Shown here one piece after another: positions 63,965 to 64,000 of a DNA stretch of 64,000 bases (the stretch's first letter is position 1; every line of letters starts with the position of its first letter). Origin of the DNA: Kibdelosporangium banguiense (GTDB lineage: Bacteria > Actinomycetota > Actinomycetes > Mycobacteriales > Pseudonocardiaceae). A program made the position numbers and the translations under genes. The notes under the pieces are model-generated. The model searched no databases and was not told where the DNA came from. It worked only from the letters and a program-made list of their open reading frames with translations. Where the stretch lies: the NCBI RefSeq assembly GCF_017876405.1, contig NZ_JAGINW010000001.1, positions 9,747,203 to 9,811,202 on the forward strand, in the 5' to 3' direction.

Positions 63965-64000
63965 ATGTCAAGCGTCGACAGCCGGGACGAGTCGGTGCCG
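63965..64000 (+). CDS. Start of a gene running off the window
   Basis: ATG 63965 lies seven bases after CAGGGGG and opens a frame (MSSVDSRDESVP) that continues to the window edge. Only twelve codons are visible, so neither the product nor the reality of the gene can be judged. Confidence 0.35.
   Translation, partial: MSSVDSRDESVP

Overview
The window is high-GC, densely packed DNA with many GTG/TTG starts, ATGA-type gene overlaps and a complete conservon, so it comes from an actinomycete. The gene mix fits the Pseudonocardiaceae, but that placement is inference; no rRNA, tRNA or housekeeping locus is present to fix the taxon.

Region 1 (1 to about 22.0 kb) is the right-hand part of a biosynthetic gene cluster that begins before the window. 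A rightward chain of overlapping genes encodes a serine hydrolase of the beta-lactamase fold (5' end missing), then a set that matches aminomalonyl-ACP extender-unit synthesis: free-standing acyltransferase, acyl-CoA dehydrogenase, class II aaRS-like amino acid:carrier-protein ligase, 3-hydroxyacyl-CoA dehydrogenase and ACP. A type II thioesterase follows, then a probable 2,3-diaminopropionate/peptide block (cysteine-synthase-like PLP enzyme, argininosuccinate-lyase-like enzyme, ATP-grasp ligase), a threonine-aldolase-like enzyme, an NRPS adenylation protein whose pocket reads as asparagine, and a condensation-like protein. A convergent leftward operon encodes a second condensation-like protein, an A-subdomain/PCP didomain, two AMP-forming ligases and a PCP-thioesterase. 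A leftward Asp/Glu-racemase-family gene has its own promoter, a near copy of the operon promoter. No ketosynthase is in the window, so any PKS partner lies upstream.

Region 2 (about 22 to 34 kb) is accessory DNA: small conserved proteins, a rifampin-phosphotransferase-like enzyme with a TetR regulator and a clear palindromic operator, an amidase and an SDR. Between them lie decayed genes: an arginine deiminase/Baeyer-Villiger monooxygenase chimera, an aminoglycoside kinase/erythromycin esterase chimera, a hotdog thioesterase fragment, a frameshifted methyltransferase and two inverted remnants of one transposase family. An orphan Pycsar-effector-like membrane protein closes the region.

Region 3 (about 34 to 52.5 kb) is an array of paralogous NB-ARC/TPR regulators. 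Three carry a C-terminal LuxR helix-turn-helix, two have lost it, and at least two decayed copies remain. A five-gene conservon (histidine-kinase-like ATPase, roadblock protein, DUF742 protein, small GTPase, P450) sits inside the array.

Region 4 (52.5 to 56.3 kb) is a coupled leftward pair of PPDK/PEP-synthase-related swivelling-histidine phosphotransferases, with one of the LuxR regulators directly downstream in the same orientation.

Region 5 (56.3 to 64 kb) holds an ECF-type sigma factor, a small ORF coupled to an HdeD-family membrane protein, an RDD-protein locus, an alpha/beta hydrolase and a zinc alcohol dehydrogenase. It ends in sparse DNA with one gene start running off the edge.
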